From positions 124,001 through 188,000 of the forward strand of contig JAGKQI010000031.1 in NCBI GenBank assembly GCA_018806915.1: a stretch of 64,000 nt of DNA, in the 5' to 3' direction. Shown here one piece after another: positions 10,182 through 20,060 of the stretch (positions are counted from its first letter, which is position 1; every line of letters begins with the position of its first letter). The DNA is from Phytophthora colocasiae. Taxonomy: Eukaryota; Oomycota; Peronosporomycetes; Peronosporales; Peronosporaceae. The notes under the pieces are model-generated. The model saw only the letters and a list, made by a program, of their open reading frames with translations, did no database searches and was not told where the DNA came from. Position numbers and translations under genes: made by a program.

Positions 10182-10738
10182 ATAATCTCAGTTGATAATC
10201 GGGCTTGACACTGGTGCAGTGGTTAGATTACAGCCCTCACAATCACTTCACCAGGGTTCGAGTCCCTCGGCGGGGAACGTAGGTCGGGTGTCAAGTGCTA
10301 CAGACCTCTCTCAGTCTGCGGATTCATTCGTGATCGCAAAGATCAAGGACGTTTGGTCAAGAAAGTGGAATAAGAGGAAGATTGATCTTATCGAGGGCAT
10401 TCGGAAGGACGGCTCGTGGTCAGGAAAGCTGAAAGGCCTTCTTTCTATCCCTTGCATCGGAGGCGGTGAGGGAGGTCAATGCCAAGAGAGACAAGAACGG
10501 CTTAAGCTACGCTCGCAAGGCCATGATTCGTTGTGGACTCTCGCTAGGTGTTGATGAAACGTGGAGAACGACTCAGCTGTTTTCTCACTTACAAGAGATA
10601 ATTCGAAAGTACCCTGAGTACTTTGCTGAAGGCGTTGCAAGCGAGAAACGCACCACTAAACACCGTGACGATGACACTGCTACAATCAACACCTTGCCTG
10701 ATGGTAGAGTTTACGCCGACATCTAGATAGTGAGATTA
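10182..10738 (+). repeat. Repeat unit with a tRNA-like (SINE) head
   Basis: The unit is bracketed by inverted AAATAATCTCA motifs (10182-10192 and 10728-10738). Near 10200-10275 it has a pol III box A-like TGGTGCAGTGG and a box B-like GGGTTCGAGTCCC spaced as in a tRNA-derived SINE head. A 260-bp open stretch downstream (10466-10726) shows no recognisable domain. The rest of 9841-11130 holds no gene that I can support, only more copies of the TAATCTCA motif and a run of 22 G at 10823-10844. Confidence 0.5.
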
Positions 10739-11144
10739 TTTTAGAACACCAAAAATAATCTTTGTTCGTAATTAATCTCATTGAAATTATTTGTGGTCCG
10801 TGACCACTGTAGTGGGGCGACTGGGGGGGGGGGGGGGGGGGGGGATAGGGAGGACGCTGGGGTCTAGACTGTGGTGGCTGCTGCGGACTGGGGATTGGAG
10901 CTGGCAAAAATCCAAGCCTTGAGGAGTATTACTACGTAGTAGATCAAATGCAAGTACCCGTTTGAGATTATCGGCTGCCTACCAGGTTTGCTGCATGAAA
11001 ACCGAGATTTGGGACCGATCACGTGATGATGGCACGATGTTGTGACGAGTGTGTATACATGTACAGTGCAAGTGCTGTATCAATTCTCGTTAGACCCAAT
11101 GTTTGTTTTCCCAGCATAAACTTTACAGTACAGCCGAAGATACA

Positions 11145-11214
11145 CTGTGCATGCCTTCCCGACTCATCTTACTTTGCACGCTGTGCATGCCTTCCCGACT
11201 CATCTTACTTTGCA
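11145..11214 (+). repeat. Two-copy 34-bp tandem duplication upstream of an effector gene
   Basis: The 34-bp unit CTGTGCATGCCTTCCCGACT... occurs at 11145-11178 and 11181-11214, separated by 2 bp. It ends directly at the core promoter of the downstream RxLR-like gene. Confidence 0.85.
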
Positions 11215-11228
11215 TCATTTCGCAACTT
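11215..11228 (+). promoter_or_regulatory. Oomycete Inr core promoter of the 11.3-kb effector-like gene
   Basis: TCATTTCGCAACTT fits the oomycete initiator consensus TCAYTYYNCAWTTT at nearly all positions. It lies 60 bp before the ATG at 11288, a normal distance for oomycete 5' leaders. Confidence 0.65.
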
Positions 11229-11287
11229 GCTCTCTCCTAGGCATTCCATCCGAGTAAGAGTCGCTCACGCCAAACGCTCAAAGAAAA

Positions 11288-11896
11288 ATGCGTTTGCTTC
11301 GTCTAACAGTGGCAATTGCAGTCTCAGTAGCTGCTATCGGCAATGACATCACGACCTTCGCCAATGAGCTCACGGAGACAAACACGAGAGCGAATTTGAT
11401 GTTCGATACGGCACTTGGTAATGATGTAGCCATTCGCAAGCTGTCTGCTTATGATGAAGAATTGGAGGAAAGAAGAGGAGGTGGCCATGGTGGCCATGGC
11501 CATGCAGGTGGAGGCGGTGGAGTTTCAGGAGGCGGTGGCCATGGAGTTTCAGGAGGCCATACTACGGTGTCAGGTGGCGATGGGGTATCAACAGGCCATG
11601 CAACCACCACAACTGGAGGAGGAGACACCGCCACCACAACTGGAGGAGGAGACACCACCACCACAACTGGAGGAGGAGACACCACCACCACAACTGGAGG
11701 AGGTTATGTGCACGGAGGAGGAGGGGGTAACGGTGCGCATAGCGACTCGGGCACCTACAAGAAGAAGACATGCAATCGTTTTATTAACTGGTTCAAGCGG
11801 CTCCTTGACGAGGAAATCGAGAAGTGCCCTAAGAAGGGCGAAGAGGAGGAGGACACACGTCGTGTCACGAGATTATTCAAGAACCTCGTGAGCTAA
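11288..11896 (+). CDS. RxLR-like/dEER secreted glycine-rich protein with an LTR-derived C-terminus
   Basis: 202 residues. It has a signal peptide (MRLLRLTVAIAVSVAAIG...), a degenerate RxLR motif RKLS at residue 50 and dEER (DEELEERR) at about 56-63. A Gly/His-rich stretch and four near-identical TTTGGGD-type repeats follow, then the family's Cys-flanked domain (CNRFINWFKRL...EKCPKK). Such proteins are secreted by Phytophthora and often translocated into plant cells; that role is inferred here. The last ten codons and the stop lie inside the 5' LTR of a gypsy element that starts at 11865. The family-like ending, a short Leu-Arg tail, lies instead just after the 3' LTR, downstream of the duplicated CGTCG at 19921. 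The present protein therefore carries a replacement tail. Confidence 0.8.
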   Translation: MRLLRLTVAIAVSVAAIGNDITTFANELTETNTRANLMFDTALGNDVAIRKLSAYDEELEERRGGGHGGHGHAGGGGGVSGGGGHGVSGGHTTVSGGDGVSTGHATTTTGGGDTATTTGGGDTTTTTGGGDTTTTTGGGYVHGGGGGNGAHSDSGTYKKKTCNRFINWFKRLLDEEIEKCPKKGEEEEDTRRVTRLFKNLVS

Positions 11897-12205
11897 GGAA
11901 GTCAAAGTGTTGCAAGAAACAACTTGTAGCATGTCAACAAGGCTCGAGCAACGGCAATAATCAGAGTGTATGTCAGGAATGCATGTTAACAGAAAATAGC
12001 GGCTAGTGCTAGAGAATGAGCAAGCACGCTCATTCTGGAATCTAAAGAATAAAGTCGACTACTGCTCTGGCCAAGCAGACGTGGGCTTCAACCCAGGTGA
12101 CCTCGAGAGGAAATATCGGGCACTACAAAACTGAATTAAGACTTTCTCTGTACAAGTGCTACCAAACTATCTTCTAGCTCACAAGTGAGCGAGAAGATTG
12201 CGACA
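11865..12205 (+). repeat. 5' LTR of the gypsy element, 341 bp
   Basis: It matches the 3' LTR segments with only a few substitutions (for example GTATGTCAGG against GTATGCCAGG), which argues for a fairly young insertion. TG...CA ends with inverted TGTC/GACA tips. Confidence 0.92.
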
Positions 12206-12223
12206 TAGTAGAACTTGGTAACG

Positions 12224-13528
12224 ATGCAAGAAAGAAACACCGTGAGAAGGATGTTAAGAAGCGACACAGCTCCGGTGAGGCAACAGTTGGATGGAAATCT
12301 CCGCAATGCCGAGAATGAAAGGATCGATCACCTTGAGACAAGGCTGGACGAAACCCATGATGATCTTAGGGCTTTTAGCACTAACATCAACACAACAATA
12401 AACAACATGAGTCGCGAACTTCGAGACGAAATCGCTGCTTTGAACGACACAGTGGTTAATTTGGTACAAGGAATGACAAATTTGACCCAAGGTCTTACTC
12501 AAGTGCAGCAAATGGCATAAGAAGCGCAGCGTTTGGCTCGTGCCACGCAACAGAACCTTCGTGATGACCAGGCACAACGACAACCCGTCATACCCGCAGC
12601 TACAGCTCCAGTGGGAGCTATCCCGGCTATGAATGACCATCAAGTCGCTGCAGGTGACCGAGCTGGTGGCATCTTCGAGGGACAAAGAGGATTAAACTTG
12701 CGGAAAATGGATGTGAAACCACCGATTTTCCTCGGAGAAATCGATGGAGTGAAACTAAACAGCTTCATCTTTCAATTCGAATCGTATTTCCGGCAGAAAG
12801 GATACGATTTACTACAACATGATGACTTGCTGACATTCGAATTAAATCAGTGTGTGCAAAAGAATGCTCTGGTCTGGTATCAGAGATACATGACTGATGA
12901 TTCATCGAGTAAGCTGTGGAGTGCGATGAAGTTGAATATGGCAATGGAATTTATGGAGCCCAACTTTATGGAAAAAAGTCGGAATCGTTTGCTGACTATC
13001 AAACAGACTGGTGGATATACCGGGTATGTAGGCAAATTTCGAGAGCTTAACCGCATCGTGCAGGTAGATTCTCTCACGGCAATGAATGTGTTTCTCAACG
13101 GATTATCGGACGTGAACATGAAACGAGAAATACTGCGGAAGAAGCCGGTAGATTTGAACTCGGCAATTCAAGAAGGGTTTCTTGAGTGGGAACTTAAAGA
13201 AAAGACAGCAGGAAATAAACCGACGGAAAACAAGTTCAAAGGCAGAAATGGAGGAAACAATTCGATGCCGAATCGACAATCAAATCCAACTGCACCTGCA
13301 GCTCGTAAATTCGGATTTGGAGGCCGTGGTGGATTTAATTCGGCTAAGACAGAGAAGAATTGCAGTCATTGCGGCCGTGGACCACATCGAGTTGAAGATT
13401 GCTGGTTCAAACACCCGGAAAAGCGCCCCACAACCAGCAACCTGAACAAGAAAATATTCGCGATGCTGGAACGACTAGTAGTGGCGGAGAATCAGTCACA
13501 AAGTGAAGAAGAGCAGTTAAACGAGTAA
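12224..13528 (+). pseudogene. gag: gypsy Gag with one in-frame stop codon
   Basis: Starts at the ATG at 12224, just inside the 5' LTR. The first part is coiled-coil (NERIDHLETRLDETHDDLRA). A TAA at 12518-12520 interrupts the frame, and reading resumes at once in the same frame, so this is a point nonsense change (or a read-through site), not an indel. The downstream part has a capsid-like core (FIFQFESYFRQKGYDL, LFSIKQTGG-type region) and ends with a CCHC zinc knuckle (CSHCGRGPHRVEDCW). It is followed after about 160 bp by pol in another frame. Confidence 0.85.
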
Positions 13529-13692
13529 GCCCGCTCGATGTTGAGCGATTAAGTGGGCATACTCGGAAGCTCAGTCGTCTAAAGACTCAGGAAAGGTCCG
13601 ACAATTTCGGCGATCAGACAAAATCGACTGAAGTCTGTGACGACATTCACAATGTACATCTCCAAATTGAAAACAATAAAAAAGAATTGACG

Positions 13693-16600
13693 ATGTTCGT
13701 GGCAGTGCAGAATCAAGTGGAGAAAGTGGAGAAAGTGGATTTTTCCGACACTCTTACTTCTCTAAATACTCCAAATCATTCTAGCGACTTGGAAAGTGAT
13801 TATTACTGCTTATTGCATACTAACAGTACCGTGCAATGCACTCGAGATGATTTATTCGTGACAAACTCGAATTTTATCGATAGTGGTGCTACGATTAATG
13901 CTGTGAGTCCTGCTTTCTGTCAGCGAGCAGGATTGGAAAACAAAATTGAAGACCATGGAGTAAATATTCCGATTACTTTAGCAAACAAACAAGAGATGAA
14001 GATTAGGAAGAGGACTTTGCGGATGAACTTGTACATTGATTCTTTTCCGACGTACGTGGATGACTTTTTGGTACTTCCAGTGCCTGAAGAACAGGATTTA
14101 CTTCTTGGTATGCCGTGGCTCAAGGCTACCAACCCAGACATTGATTGGATTAACGAGACTGTCAAGCCTCGTCCTGGATTTGAGCCAAACAGCAGTCCGA
14201 AGAAGCGGCAGGGAAGTAAGAAGAAAACAATAAAACCGAAGACAACGACGATCCCGTCTCAGCCGGCGACTCGAGTCGGAGGGAAACGTGTTGCAGTGGG
14301 GGAAAATTCAACCCGGGGACGAAGTAGATATTTCCAACATGGATATTTCTCGGTTACGAGTGGGGAAACAAAATACATAACACGCAAACAGTTCAAAAGA
14401 CTTATGCGAAAGCCCCAAGACATTGAGTGCGTGTTTGTTGTGAGACCAGTTATCGAGAAAGAGCAAACGGAAACGGCAAAGGCATTGACAACTGTGGAGG
14501 ACTATAAAGGACATCCTATATACTCCGTGTTAGAGCGCCATAAAGAAGTTTTCAGGCAGAAACTTCCAAAACGATTACCTCCTCGGAGCCATGGAGTACA
14601 TAAGATGGAAGTTGATACGAAAGAACCCATTTTCAGGCAACAATGGCGACAATCACCAGCCCAGGAGCAGGAAATTCGAGCTTGGGTCGATGAAATGTTG
14701 AAAGCTGGATTGATCAGGCCATCTTCTTCTCCACATGGGGCTCCTACATTTTGCGTCAAGAAACCTGTAGGTTGGCGAATTGTACATGATTATAGGGCGA
14801 TGAATAACCACACAGTTCGACGGACGTTGCCAATGCCGCGAAAGGATTGTATTTTCGAGCGCATGCAGGGAGCTTACTGGTATAGCTGCATGGATCTACT
14901 GAGTGGATATTATCAGTTTCGGATGGAAGATTCGGATATAAAGTACACTGCATTTCAAACCGCGGATGGCTCCTTTGAATATTTAGTGATACCGATGGGG
15001 TTGTCTAATGCGCCAGCGACTTTCAACGCAGGAAAACGCAAATTACTTAGTGATCTGGCTGATTTCTGTCTTTCGTACTTTGATGACATTTATGTGTTCA
15101 CTAGAGCGAAGGATCTCGATTCTCACCTCGAAGCGTTGGATAAGGTGCTGGAACGGCTGGAGAAAAATGACTTTTTCGTGAAGTTGAGCAAATGTGTGTT
15201 CTGTTCTCCGGAGATTCCGTGTCTTGGTGATTATATCGGTAGGGATGGAGTAAGAATCGACCCGAAGAAAGTAGAAGTCCTACAAACGTGGCCCCTACCA
15301 AAGACAAAGAGTGAACTGCAATCTTTCTTGGGGACAGCCACATACGTGCAGCGCTTTTGCGACGGATTTGCTAAGGATGCGGGTCCACTGTTTGAGATGT
15401 TGAAAGCGAAGGATACTCCAAAGTCTAAGAAGAAATTGGATTGGAGCCAGGAGCAAATTCAGCACTTTGAGAGCCTGAAGCAACGGATTTCAAGCACACC
15501 CGTGTTAGCTGTAGCAGATTTCAATAAACCTTTCTTCCTCAGGATGGACGCGAGCGACTTTGCGATAGGAGGCGTCCTTTACCAGATAGAAGAAAGAGGG
15601 GATGAAAACGTGGAGCGACCTGTAGCATTTCAAGGCCGCAAATATAAAGGAGCAGAGAAGAATTACTCGATCCGGGAGAAAGAATTGCTTGCTATTTTGT
15701 TCGGCCTTCGAGTATGGCGAGTTTACCTGCTGGATAAACCGTTTGTCGTCGAGACTGACCATAAATCACTTGAGAGTGTATTCGCGCAGAAGAGTATTTC
15801 GCGGCGAATAGCACGATGGTATGACGAGCTCAGTGAATATCCGGTGACGTTTAAGTACATACCTGGAGGACATAACACCGTGGCTGATGGTATCTCGAGA
15901 CGAGCTGACTTTCGTGATGAACAAACACTAGAGAAAGTTGTGGCGGCAAGCATTATTAGGGAAAACGTGGAGATCGGTCTATCGGCTGTCGTCAAAGAAG
16001 CAATTTCGAGATACGACGAAGACCCGCAGACACAGGCCATCCGACAAGCTCTGTTAGGTGAAGCACCAGACAATGCACCTCGAATTCGACATTTTCATCG
16101 ATATACACTTGAAGAAAACAAACTGATCTACACAGGACCTAACGATGTGGTACCTCGGCTTGTAATTCCGGTTGTTGAGGATCTGATAAACGGAATTTTG
16201 TTCGAGTTTCACGATGTGGAATGTTACGGGCATCCTGGTATTGAACGAACACTACGACTGGTAGAACAACATTACTATTGGCGACACATGCCGAGGAGTG
16301 TTAGAGCCTACGTGAAATCGTGTGAGATCTGCCAAAGAACAAAAGCAAGGAATGCGAAGCCACCAGGGCTACTCCAAAGCCAACCGATTCCTCATGGACG
16401 ATGGACGCATGTAGCAATGGATTTTATCGTTGCACTACCTACAACACACTCGAAGAATGACTCGATACTCGTGGTCGTGGACCAGCTGACAAAGCGAGCA
16501 CATTTTGTCGCGTGCAATAGTAGGGTGAAGGCAAAGGAAGTCGCGGAGATCTACCGAGACCACATATTCGTTTTGCATGGTGTTCCTGCGGAAATCCTTT

Positions 16601-17490
16601 CCGACCGAGACCCCAAATTTACGGCAACTGTATGGAGAACGTTGTGCGAAATGTTGGGAACCAGACAAAAGCTGACAAGCGCTTTTCGTCATCAGGCAAA
16701 TGGAATAACTGAGAGGTTGAATCAGACGATTGAAAATTATTTACGAGCATTTTCAAACGGAGCATCTACTGACTGGGATTCCTATCTATCTCTAGCTGAA
16801 TTCGCGTACAACTCGAGATACCAGCAGTCTATTAAAATGGCACCGTTCGAAGCTGACTTAGGCTATTTGCCTTCAACACCAGCAACACTTTTAAGCCAAC
16901 CTCAAGCGAAGGAGAAAGAGAGCCAACGCCAAGCTACAGGGAAGACGTTCCTTGAGCTTCAGGCCGATCGACTCGCTACCGTTCGACGTGAGTTGCAGAA
17001 GGCGTCCGATCGAATGAGCACGTACTATGACAAGAACAGAGCGGAGCAAACATTCGAAGTCGGGGAGGAAGTGTTGCTGTCGACTGAAAACCTAGCGAAC
17101 TACCATGCTGGCACCACAAAAGCAAAGCTGGGAGCTCGATGGATTGGGCCATATCGCATTGAGAAGCGACTTGGTCATGACTATTACGAACTACGACTAC
17201 CGAAAGGTGTGAAGTTCCACCCTGTGTTCCATACCAGCTATCTGAAGCCATACATTAGCAGCAAGAAAAGGGAGCAGAAAACATTTAAGGTACTTCTTCC
17301 TGACAACACTGAGGGTGAGCTGGTGGAAGACATTGAGGGCTACAAATGTGTTAAGGGCAAGGACATGTACAAGGTTAAATGGCTCGGACAGGCTAAACGT
17401 ACTTGGGAACCTCTCGAGAATTTGAAGTATGTGGGCGACTTGATCACTCGATACCACAAACAGGCAAAATCTACGGAGGCTTTCTCTTAG
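13693..17490 (+). CDS. pol: gypsy Pol polyprotein: protease, RT, RNase H, integrase, chromodomain
   Basis: About 1265 residues from the ATG at 13693. In order: retropepsin (IDSGATINAVS), reverse transcriptase with FDDIYVF catalytic motif, RNase H (FLRMDASDFAIGG), integrase zinc finger (HPGIERTLRLVEQHYYW... CEICQRTKA), DDE core (MDFIVALP, SDRDPKF, and Glu in the NGITERLNQ helix), GPY/F-type module (ARWIGPYRIEKRLG) and a C-terminal chromodomain (YKVKWLGQAKRTWEP). The chromodomain places it among chromoviruses. No frame disruption is seen, so this copy could have been mobile recently, although its gag carries a stop. Confidence 0.93.
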   Translation: MFVAVQNQVEKVEKVDFSDTLTSLNTPNHSSDLESDYYCLLHTNSTVQCTRDDLFVTNSNFIDSGATINAVSPAFCQRAGLENKIEDHGVNIPITLANKQEMKIRKRTLRMNLYIDSFPTYVDDFLVLPVPEEQDLLLGMPWLKATNPDIDWINETVKPRPGFEPNSSPKKRQGSKKKTIKPKTTTIPSQPATRVGGKRVAVGENSTRGRSRYFQHGYFSVTSGETKYITRKQFKRLMRKPQDIECVFVVRPVIEKEQTETAKALTTVEDYKGHPIYSVLERHKEVFRQKLPKRLPPRSHGVHKMEVDTKEPIFRQQWRQSPAQEQEIRAWVDEMLKAGLIRPSSSPHGAPTFCVKKPVGWRIVHDYRAMNNHTVRRTLPMPRKDCIFERMQGAYWYSCMDLLSGYYQFRMEDSDIKYTAFQTADGSFEYLVIPMGLSNAPATFNAGKRKLLSDLADFCLSYFDDIYVFTRAKDLDSHLEALDKVLERLEKNDFFVKLSKCVFCSPEIPCLGDYIGRDGVRIDPKKVEVLQTWPLPKTKSELQSFLGTATYVQRFCDGFAKDAGPLFEMLKAKDTPKSKKKLDWSQEQIQHFESLKQRISSTPVLAVADFNKPFFLRMDASDFAIGGVLYQIEERGDENVERPVAFQGRKYKGAEKNYSIREKELLAILFGLRVWRVYLLDKPFVVETDHKSLESVFAQKSISRRIARWYDELSEYPVTFKYIPGGHNTVADGISRRADFRDEQTLEKVVAASIIRENVEIGLSAVVKEAISRYDEDPQTQAIRQALLGEAPDNAPRIRHFHRYTLEENKLIYTGPNDVVPRLVIPVVEDLINGILFEFHDVECYGHPGIERTLRLVEQHYYWRHMPRSVRAYVKSCEICQRTKARNAKPPGLLQSQPIPHGRWTHVAMDFIVALPTTHSKNDSILVVVDQLTKRAHFVACNSRVKAKEVAEIYRDHIFVLHGVPAEILSDRDPKFTATVWRTLCEMLGTRQKLTSAFRHQANGITERLNQTIENYLRAFSNGASTDWDSYLSLAEFAYNSRYQQSIKMAPFEADLGYLPSTPATLLSQPQAKEKESQRQATGKTFLELQADRLATVRRELQKASDRMSTYYDKNRAEQTFEVGEEVLLSTENLANYHAGTTKAKLGARWIGPYRIEKRLGHDYYELRLPKGVKFHPVFHTSYLKPYISSKKREQKTFKVLLPDNTEGELVEDIEGYKCVKGKDMYKVKWLGQAKRTWEPLENLKYVGDLITRYHKQAKSTEAFS

Positions 17491-17762
17491 CGGACGGCAT
17501 GTCACGAGATTATTCAAGAACCTCGTGAGCTAAGGAAGTCAAAGTGTTGCAAGAAACAACTTGTAGCATGTCAACAAGGCTCGAGCAACGGCAATAATCA
17601 GAGTGTATGCCAGGAATGCATGTTAACGGAAAATAGCGGCTAGTGCTAGAGAATGAGCGAGCACGCTCATTCTGGAATCTAAAGAATAAAGTCGACTACT
17701 GCTCTGGCCAAGCAGACGTGGGCTTCAACCCAGGTGACCTCGAGAGGAAATCTCGGGCACTA

Positions 17763-18587
17763 TTGTAGGGGACAATGAACTTGGACCCACTTTTGCCACC
17801 ATCATTAGGAGGGTTTCTTTTTGGAAAACCATATGCAACATTTAGATATATGGGTAAAACCACGGCTCTCGTTCCAAAAATGAGGTCCGTTTTGCCAGAT
17901 TCCTTCTCGTTTAGGCGCTACATGCCCTTAAACACAAGGAATCTGAATGCCCAAAAGTTTCGGGAAAAGGGCTCCGCAAATGTAGGAATTTCATTGGGCG
18001 AGAAGCTAAACCATATGAAGATCATGAGAAAAGGCAACTTGCTGTGTCTCATGAAAATGATGTGTACCACCAAAATATTAATTTTGCACAGGTATCCTGT
18101 GCAACGCAACTGGTACTCTCCGTATACTGTCGCGTCACATTTATAAGATATAGGAGGTTCATTTGTAATCGTCAAGTTGTCATGTTTTGCTGGAATTGGG
18201 CCAACTCACCTCGAACGGCAAGCCCGGTTGCCTCCTAAAGTCGCGCATCACGCGCTTGACAGTGTTAGACGAGATCCCAAGACACTCTGCAACAATGTCT
18301 CGCGTTCGTCCCCTTCGTGTAAGGCCTTGCGTGCGTGCAGCGGTGAAGAAGTTGTGTACATTCACCACAAACTTCTTCTCGCCAGCTGTGAGACCCACGC
18401 CTTGAGGCATGCCGTGCTCGCTCAAAAATAAACGCTGCTTAGCGATTTTGGCCCAGAGGGCAGCTTTGATATCTATCTATAGATTCTATATGTGTTTGCT
18501 GCGCAGTGGCGACAGTTTTGACTGCACCACGCCTTGATCTACCTGATGTTGAAGTTCGAGTGGGGCCAAGTGCACTGTCCCGTACAA
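17763..18587 (-). mobile_element. Tc1/mariner-like element, non-autonomous, 825 bp
   Basis: Flanked by TA on both sides (17761-17762, 18588-18589). Terminal inverted repeats TTGTAGGGGACAATG and, from the right end, TTGTACGGGACAGTG (two mismatches). On the minus strand at about 18187-18425 a fragment encodes a helix-turn-helix start of a transposase (VAECLGISSNTVKRVMRDF). No DDE catalytic domain remains, so this is an internally deleted derivative. Confidence 0.85.
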
Positions 18588-18625
18588 TACAAAACTGAAT
18601 TAAGACTTTCTCTGTACAAGTGCTA

Positions 18626-19874
18626 CACAGATTGACAGAAGGCTACGGCCACTTTCCCGCAGGTGCAAAGTCTGTCCTGCGTGTGTAGACTGGTTATGTG
18701 AGAACGAATTAATAACGATTTTGGTAAAAGATAGAGAGTAGCTGTATTTGCACTAAAAATTAGTGCTTTGTTAAATGCACTAGTGAGGATTCCCAGGGCT
18801 CGCCGGTGGCCCAGTGGATTAGCATCCGCTGATCCACGAACTGACCGAGGGTTCGAGCCCCGCCTCCGTCGCCCTTTTCGACTTCTGCTCTCCTCTCTCA
18901 CCGCTGCCCTTCTCTGTTCATTTCCCATCACTCACAAGCTCTTCTCTAAGACATCGGGACCAATCAAGGCACAACAACACGGAGACAAGACTCAAGGAGT
19001 TGGCGCGGTCGCAGTACTCTACCCGGCCAGGCACCGGCTGGGGGCTCATCAACGGTGGCCCATTGGGCAAAATTCCCAAGAAATTCAAGCGTACCGGTCA
19101 TAGACTAAGGGTAACCGAGTAGCCGTAGGAAATTAGTTAGGAGTAACCTTGCTTAGACGTCAATGCGCCTGTTTCGAACAGGCTTCGAAATAAGTACCTA
19201 ATATAAGGGGTTCGAGTCCTCCCTTCCCCCCCCCCCCCTAGTGAGGATTCCCAGGCTAAAATGGCACGCTTTATCGTAGCCAAGCGCTTTTCTTAGCAGT
19301 AGTGTTTTCAAACAGCCATAACGCCTTCAGCTTCGCCTTGAGAGGCCCCATAATGCCAACGTCTAAGGGCTGGCAAACGAAGGTAGCGTTTTTAGGCTGT
19401 AGAACAGCGCCAAGTTCCTCCGTAACTTCAGATTCGCCCGAGACATGACACTCTAAGTTATCAACGAGTACAGTAGTAGAGCCGAGCGCGTTATGTGCTA
19501 CTGCAGAAACGACCGTAGGTAAAGCTTCCACCCATCCATTTGTCTGTACAGCATTGCGTCCCTCTTTCGCTAAGAGGACGCGCCATTTTTCTTTTATTGT
19601 GTAGTGCATGCAGCGTTTTTTGGCTGGCGCGGACACCTCGTCAAGGGGGCCTGTATCTCTGCAATGCTGTCGCGGGTGGGGGGGGCTCCTCGTCCGCTGC
19701 CTCCGTTTTATCGAGTGGCTGGTAGAGCCTCCGTTTTATCAAGTGGCTGGTGGAGTTTTATTTTTGCGATTGAACACTGCGACGGGCAATTTGATTGGTT
19801 GATAACAATATGTGTACACAATTCTCTATCACATACGCTCTTTTTATGTGGCTGTAGCATTCTGTCAATCTGTG
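18626..19874 (-). mobile_element. pogo-like element, 1.25 kb, carrying a SINE
   Basis: Flanked by TA (18624-18625, 19875-19876). The ends are inverted repeats CACAGATTGACAGAAGGCTAC and, from the right, CACAGATTGACAGAATGCTAC. On the minus strand, about 19271-19636 encodes the end of a DDE_1-type transposase (TTVLVDNLECHV, FVCQPLDVGIMGPLKAKLKA), as in pogo/Tigger proteins. The N-terminal DNA-binding part and first catalytic residues are missing. A SINE sits inside it at 18798-19237. Confidence 0.85.
18798..19237 (+). mobile_element. tRNA-derived SINE with a poly-C 3' end, 440 bp
   Basis: The 18-bp direct repeat CTAGTGAGGATTCCCAGG flanks it (18780-18797 and 19238-19255). The 5' end has box A-like TGGCCCAGTGG and box B-like GGGTTCGAGCCCC. 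The 3' end has a second box B-like GGGGTTCGAGTCC, a CTCCCTT stretch and a run of C directly at the target duplication. The 5' part is not a functional tRNA because its ends do not pair as an acceptor stem. Confidence 0.85.
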
Positions 19875-20060
19875 TACCAAACTATCTTCTAGCTCACAAG
19901 TGAGCGAGAAGATTGCGACACGTCGGCTAAGAGCAAGTGATTGATGAGGTGTTTAAGTTTAAAATGTGAACACCGAAAGAACGCGTTGAAGTGAATCATG
20001 CCTCAAAATGTTATATTATCTCAAAAGTGGCGTGGTCCTCATTGCAGCACTCGATTCTTC

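Larger units (their letters stand above)
11865..19920 (+). mobile_element. Ty3/gypsy LTR retrotransposon (chromovirus type), with nested insertions
   Basis: The LTRs begin TGTCACGAG and end GATTGCGACA. The element is flanked by a 5-bp duplication, CGTCG at 11860-11864 and 19921-19925. Removing two later insertions in its 3' LTR leaves about 5.98 kb. Internal genes are gag (with one in-frame stop) and an intact-looking pol. It inserted into the last codons of an effector-like gene. Confidence 0.93.
17500..19920 (+). repeat. 3' LTR of the gypsy element, broken into three pieces
   Basis: LTR sequence is at 17500-17762, 18590-18625 and 19877-19920, with one TA target duplicated at each break. 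Joined on paper the pieces cover the whole 5' LTR. The gaps are a mariner-like element (17763-18587) and a pogo-like element (18626-19874). Confidence 0.9.

Noticed and set aside
10200..10275. tRNA gene
   Set aside because: Box A/B-like motifs only; no complete cloverleaf, and it is embedded in a repeat unit.
10823..10844. Run of 22 G as the tail of a C-tailed SINE
   Set aside because: No box B-like sequence or target duplication was found next to it, unlike the 19.2- and 57.0-kb cases.
11449..11691. Proline-rich minus-strand ORF
   Set aside because: Antisense of the Gly/Thr repeat in the effector-like gene.
18800..18875. tRNA gene
   Set aside because: Boxes A and B are present but no acceptor stem pairs; it is the head of a SINE with target duplication.
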